Origin: Candidatus Rhodoferax mariagerensis
GTDB taxonomy: Bacteria > Pseudomonadota > Gammaproteobacteria > Burkholderiales > Burkholderiaceae_C
Assembly (NCBI GenBank): GCA_016719055.1
Contig: JADKAW010000003.1
Span: 1 to 8,666, forward strand
Direction: 5' to 3'
DNA length: 8,666 nt
The translations under genes were made by a program, and so were the position numbers. Positions 7,308-8,666 of the stretch are shown piece after piece. How positions within the stretch are numbered: position 1 is the stretch's first letter; each line of letters opens with the position of its first letter. The notes beneath the pieces were generated by a model. That model was not told the origin of the DNA and ran no database searches. It saw only the letters and a program-made list of their open reading frames with translations.

Positions 7308-8666
7308 GTGATTGTCATCCAAAGCGCCACTTCGCTGGCATACCTGCAAGCCATGAACCATGCCAACCCGTCGCAGAACAGTTTGCGCCAGACTACCCCG
7401 AGCATTGCCGAACTGGCTCAGAGCTTACGGACGGCGGTCGGACATTTTGATGAGGTACGCGGTGAGGGTCAATAGCGGTAGCGAAAACACTCCTGATTCA
7501 ATAGCTAGAAATACAAGCGCAACAAGGGCTTGGGGCCAATTTTCAAAGTCTGTCGGGGGACACAGCCAATGACATGAACCAGCGCAGCACCAGTCTGGCA
7601 CGCCAGATTCGCGACAACAGGGTCACCTACAACGTTTATGCCGATGAAAACGGACCGCAGCGGCCCTGGTCGCTTGACCTTTCCGCTGATCGTGGACCCC
7701 AAAGCTGGCATCACCTGGAAGCTGGCGTGCTGCAACGCGTGCGTTTGCTGGAACAGGTCATGGCCGACGTGTATGGCCAGCAAAGCTGCTCGCGTCAGGT
7801 TTTTGCCACCTGCGCTGGTGCAGGGACACCCGGGCTACCCACGCGCCATGCACGGTGCGACCGGTTGGTGGGCGTTTCCTGCACATTGCCGCCTTTGATC
7901 TGGCGCGCGGACCGGACGGCAACTGGTGGCTGGTTGGGCGGCGCACCCAGGCACCCTCGGGCCTGGGTTATCTGCTGGAGAACCGGCTGGCGATTTCAGC
8001 GCAATTTGACACGGCATTTGAGTCGCTCAGGTGCAGCGGTTTAGGGAACCTACCGGGGCTGATGGAGAGTTTGCGCGCCATGAGCCCGGCGGGCCAGGAC
8101 GCACACCTGGCCTTGCTATCGCCAGGACTTACAACGAGACTTATTTTGAACGCTTACCTGGCACGCTATCGGCCTGACTCTGGTGGAGGGCAGACTTGCT
8201 GGTACGTGACGGGTGGTTGTTTTTAAGACCCTCAAAGGTCTGGTGCCGGTCATGGGGCTGAAACGGTAGACGACCAGTCTACATGGACCCGGCCGGAGTT
8301 GCGTGCTGATTCCACGCTGGGCATGCTGGACCGCTGCAAGCGATCGCGCCGGCAGCGTGCTGGTGGCCAATTCCGCCAGGCCTCAACGCATTCCGGAATC
8401 ACCCGCTTTGCTGGGCTTTTTTGCCAGCCTTGTCGCGCCACCTTTAACGAAGAGTTAAGCCTGCCGGCGCTACCCACCTGAAGTTTGTTTGGTGAGGAAG
8501 GTGGAGGACTGTTGGTGGTGTGGTGAACGCAGCGCCATGCTCGATGCCCTGCCCTTGTCTGACTGTGCCATCAAGCCACCTACCCAGGATCCGCCAGTCA
8601 CGCCAGTTTTGATGCGGTGCTGGGTGCCCGGCAGGATCGGTCGCTGGATGAGTGGCGGCCGCATTT
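7308..8666 (+). pseudogene. Circularly permuted type-2 ATP-grasp protein (DUF404/DUF407, COG2308), N-terminal part, heavily frameshifted
   Basis: These proteins are predicted ATP-dependent peptide or amide ligases that work with DUF2126, alpha-E and transglutaminase partners; the product is unknown. The gene runs off the right edge. Collinear fragments in shifting frames: LRTAVGHFDEVRGE (near 7428-7469), SLARQIRDNRVTYNVYADE (7589-7647), GPQRPWSLDL (to 7680), FPLIVDPKAG, LEAGVLQRVRLLEQVMADVY, FLPPALVQGHPGYPRAMHG, FLHIAAFDLARGPDGNWWLV, QAPSGLGYLLENRLAIS, ESLRAMSPAGQDAHLALLSPG, NETYFER, LKGLVPV, ELRADSTLGML, NEELSLPALPT, and near the end SHASFDAVLG. One base is gained or lost every 30-80 bases in the last kilobase. 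Few stops come from substitutions. The start is uncertain: GTG 7308 or ATG 7353, the latter without a clear ribosome site. Residue R in DNRVTYN, where the family normally has G, may be a further base error. Confidence 0.87.
7488..7549. repeat. Degenerate REP-like palindrome inside the ATP-grasp reading frame
   Basis: The stretch CTCCTGATTCAATAGCTAGA...CAAGCGCAACAAGGGCTTGGGGCCAATTTT resembles a dispersed palindromic repeat that I recall from Comamonadaceae intergenic DNA (pattern: ATAGCT, a GCGCTT-type arm, an AGCGCTAGAGGC-type arm, T-run). Here it lies between the N-terminal HFDEVRGE motif and the NxxSTSLARQIRDN motif of the ATP-grasp protein, and reads through as a linker (NTPDSIARNTSATRAWGQF). 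The arms are degenerate, and its identity rests on memory rather than a search. Confidence 0.35.

Noticed and set aside
7284..7330. Possible sigma-70 promoter (TTGGAT, 17 bases, GATTGT) for the ATP-grasp gene.
   Set aside because: The -10 element matches only three of six consensus bases, and the gene start is itself uncertain.
1..8666. CRISPR arrays, tRNA or rRNA genes, toxin-antitoxin pairs, phage genes.
   Set aside because: No spaced direct repeats, no cloverleaf-like segments, and no reading frames suggesting these were seen on either strand.

Overview
The window looks like a GC-rich betaproteobacterial chromosome segment, most probably Burkholderiales and plausibly Comamonadaceae (Rhodoferax/Polaromonas-like). 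This rests on codon use, on the amidoligase/ATP-grasp gene pair, on a ProQ/FinO gene, and on a palindromic repeat type I associate with that family. The taxonomic call is an inference; no marker gene is present.

Layout, left to right. (1) 1-1677, plus strand: the C-terminal half of a large DUF2126 (COG4196, putative amidoligase) protein, entering from outside the window and broken by many single-base indels. (2) 1764-4672, plus strand: a membrane-bound c-di-GMP enzyme with a PilJ-type periplasmic sensor, two PAS domains, GGDEF and EAL. Only a short stretch near 2056-2080 is frameshifted, and 2057-4672 is uninterrupted. (3) 4672-6412: a mobile region bounded by near-perfect inverted repeats (18 of 19 bases). 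It holds a ~160-base imperfect palindrome, an IS110/IS1111-type transposase (4935-6009, five reading-frame segments) and AT-richer non-coding DNA. (4) 6606-7283, minus strand: a ProQ/FinO-domain RNA chaperone with frameshifts. (5) About 7308 to the window end, plus strand: a circularly permuted type-2 ATP-grasp protein (DUF404/DUF407, COG2308), extremely indel-rich and truncated by the window edge.

How the genes relate. DUF2126 amidoligase-like proteins and circularly permuted ATP-grasp proteins are usually encoded side by side, often with alpha-E, transglutaminase and proteasome-like peptidase genes, in a predicted peptide-synthesis or protein-modification system. Here the two are collinear but separated by about 5.6 kb that carries the c-di-GMP gene, the mobile region and an oppositely oriented proQ. 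This split locus is the nearest thing to an unusual system in the window.

Major caveat. Nearly every gene carries frameshifts. Many fall in homopolymers, and the protein sequence on both sides stays well conserved. They are densest at the two ends (1-530 and 7000-8666) and absent from 2081-4672. This pattern points to uncorrected sequencing errors in a contig with poor coverage at its ends, rather than to true gene decay. 'Pseudogene' below therefore means 'not openly readable as given'.
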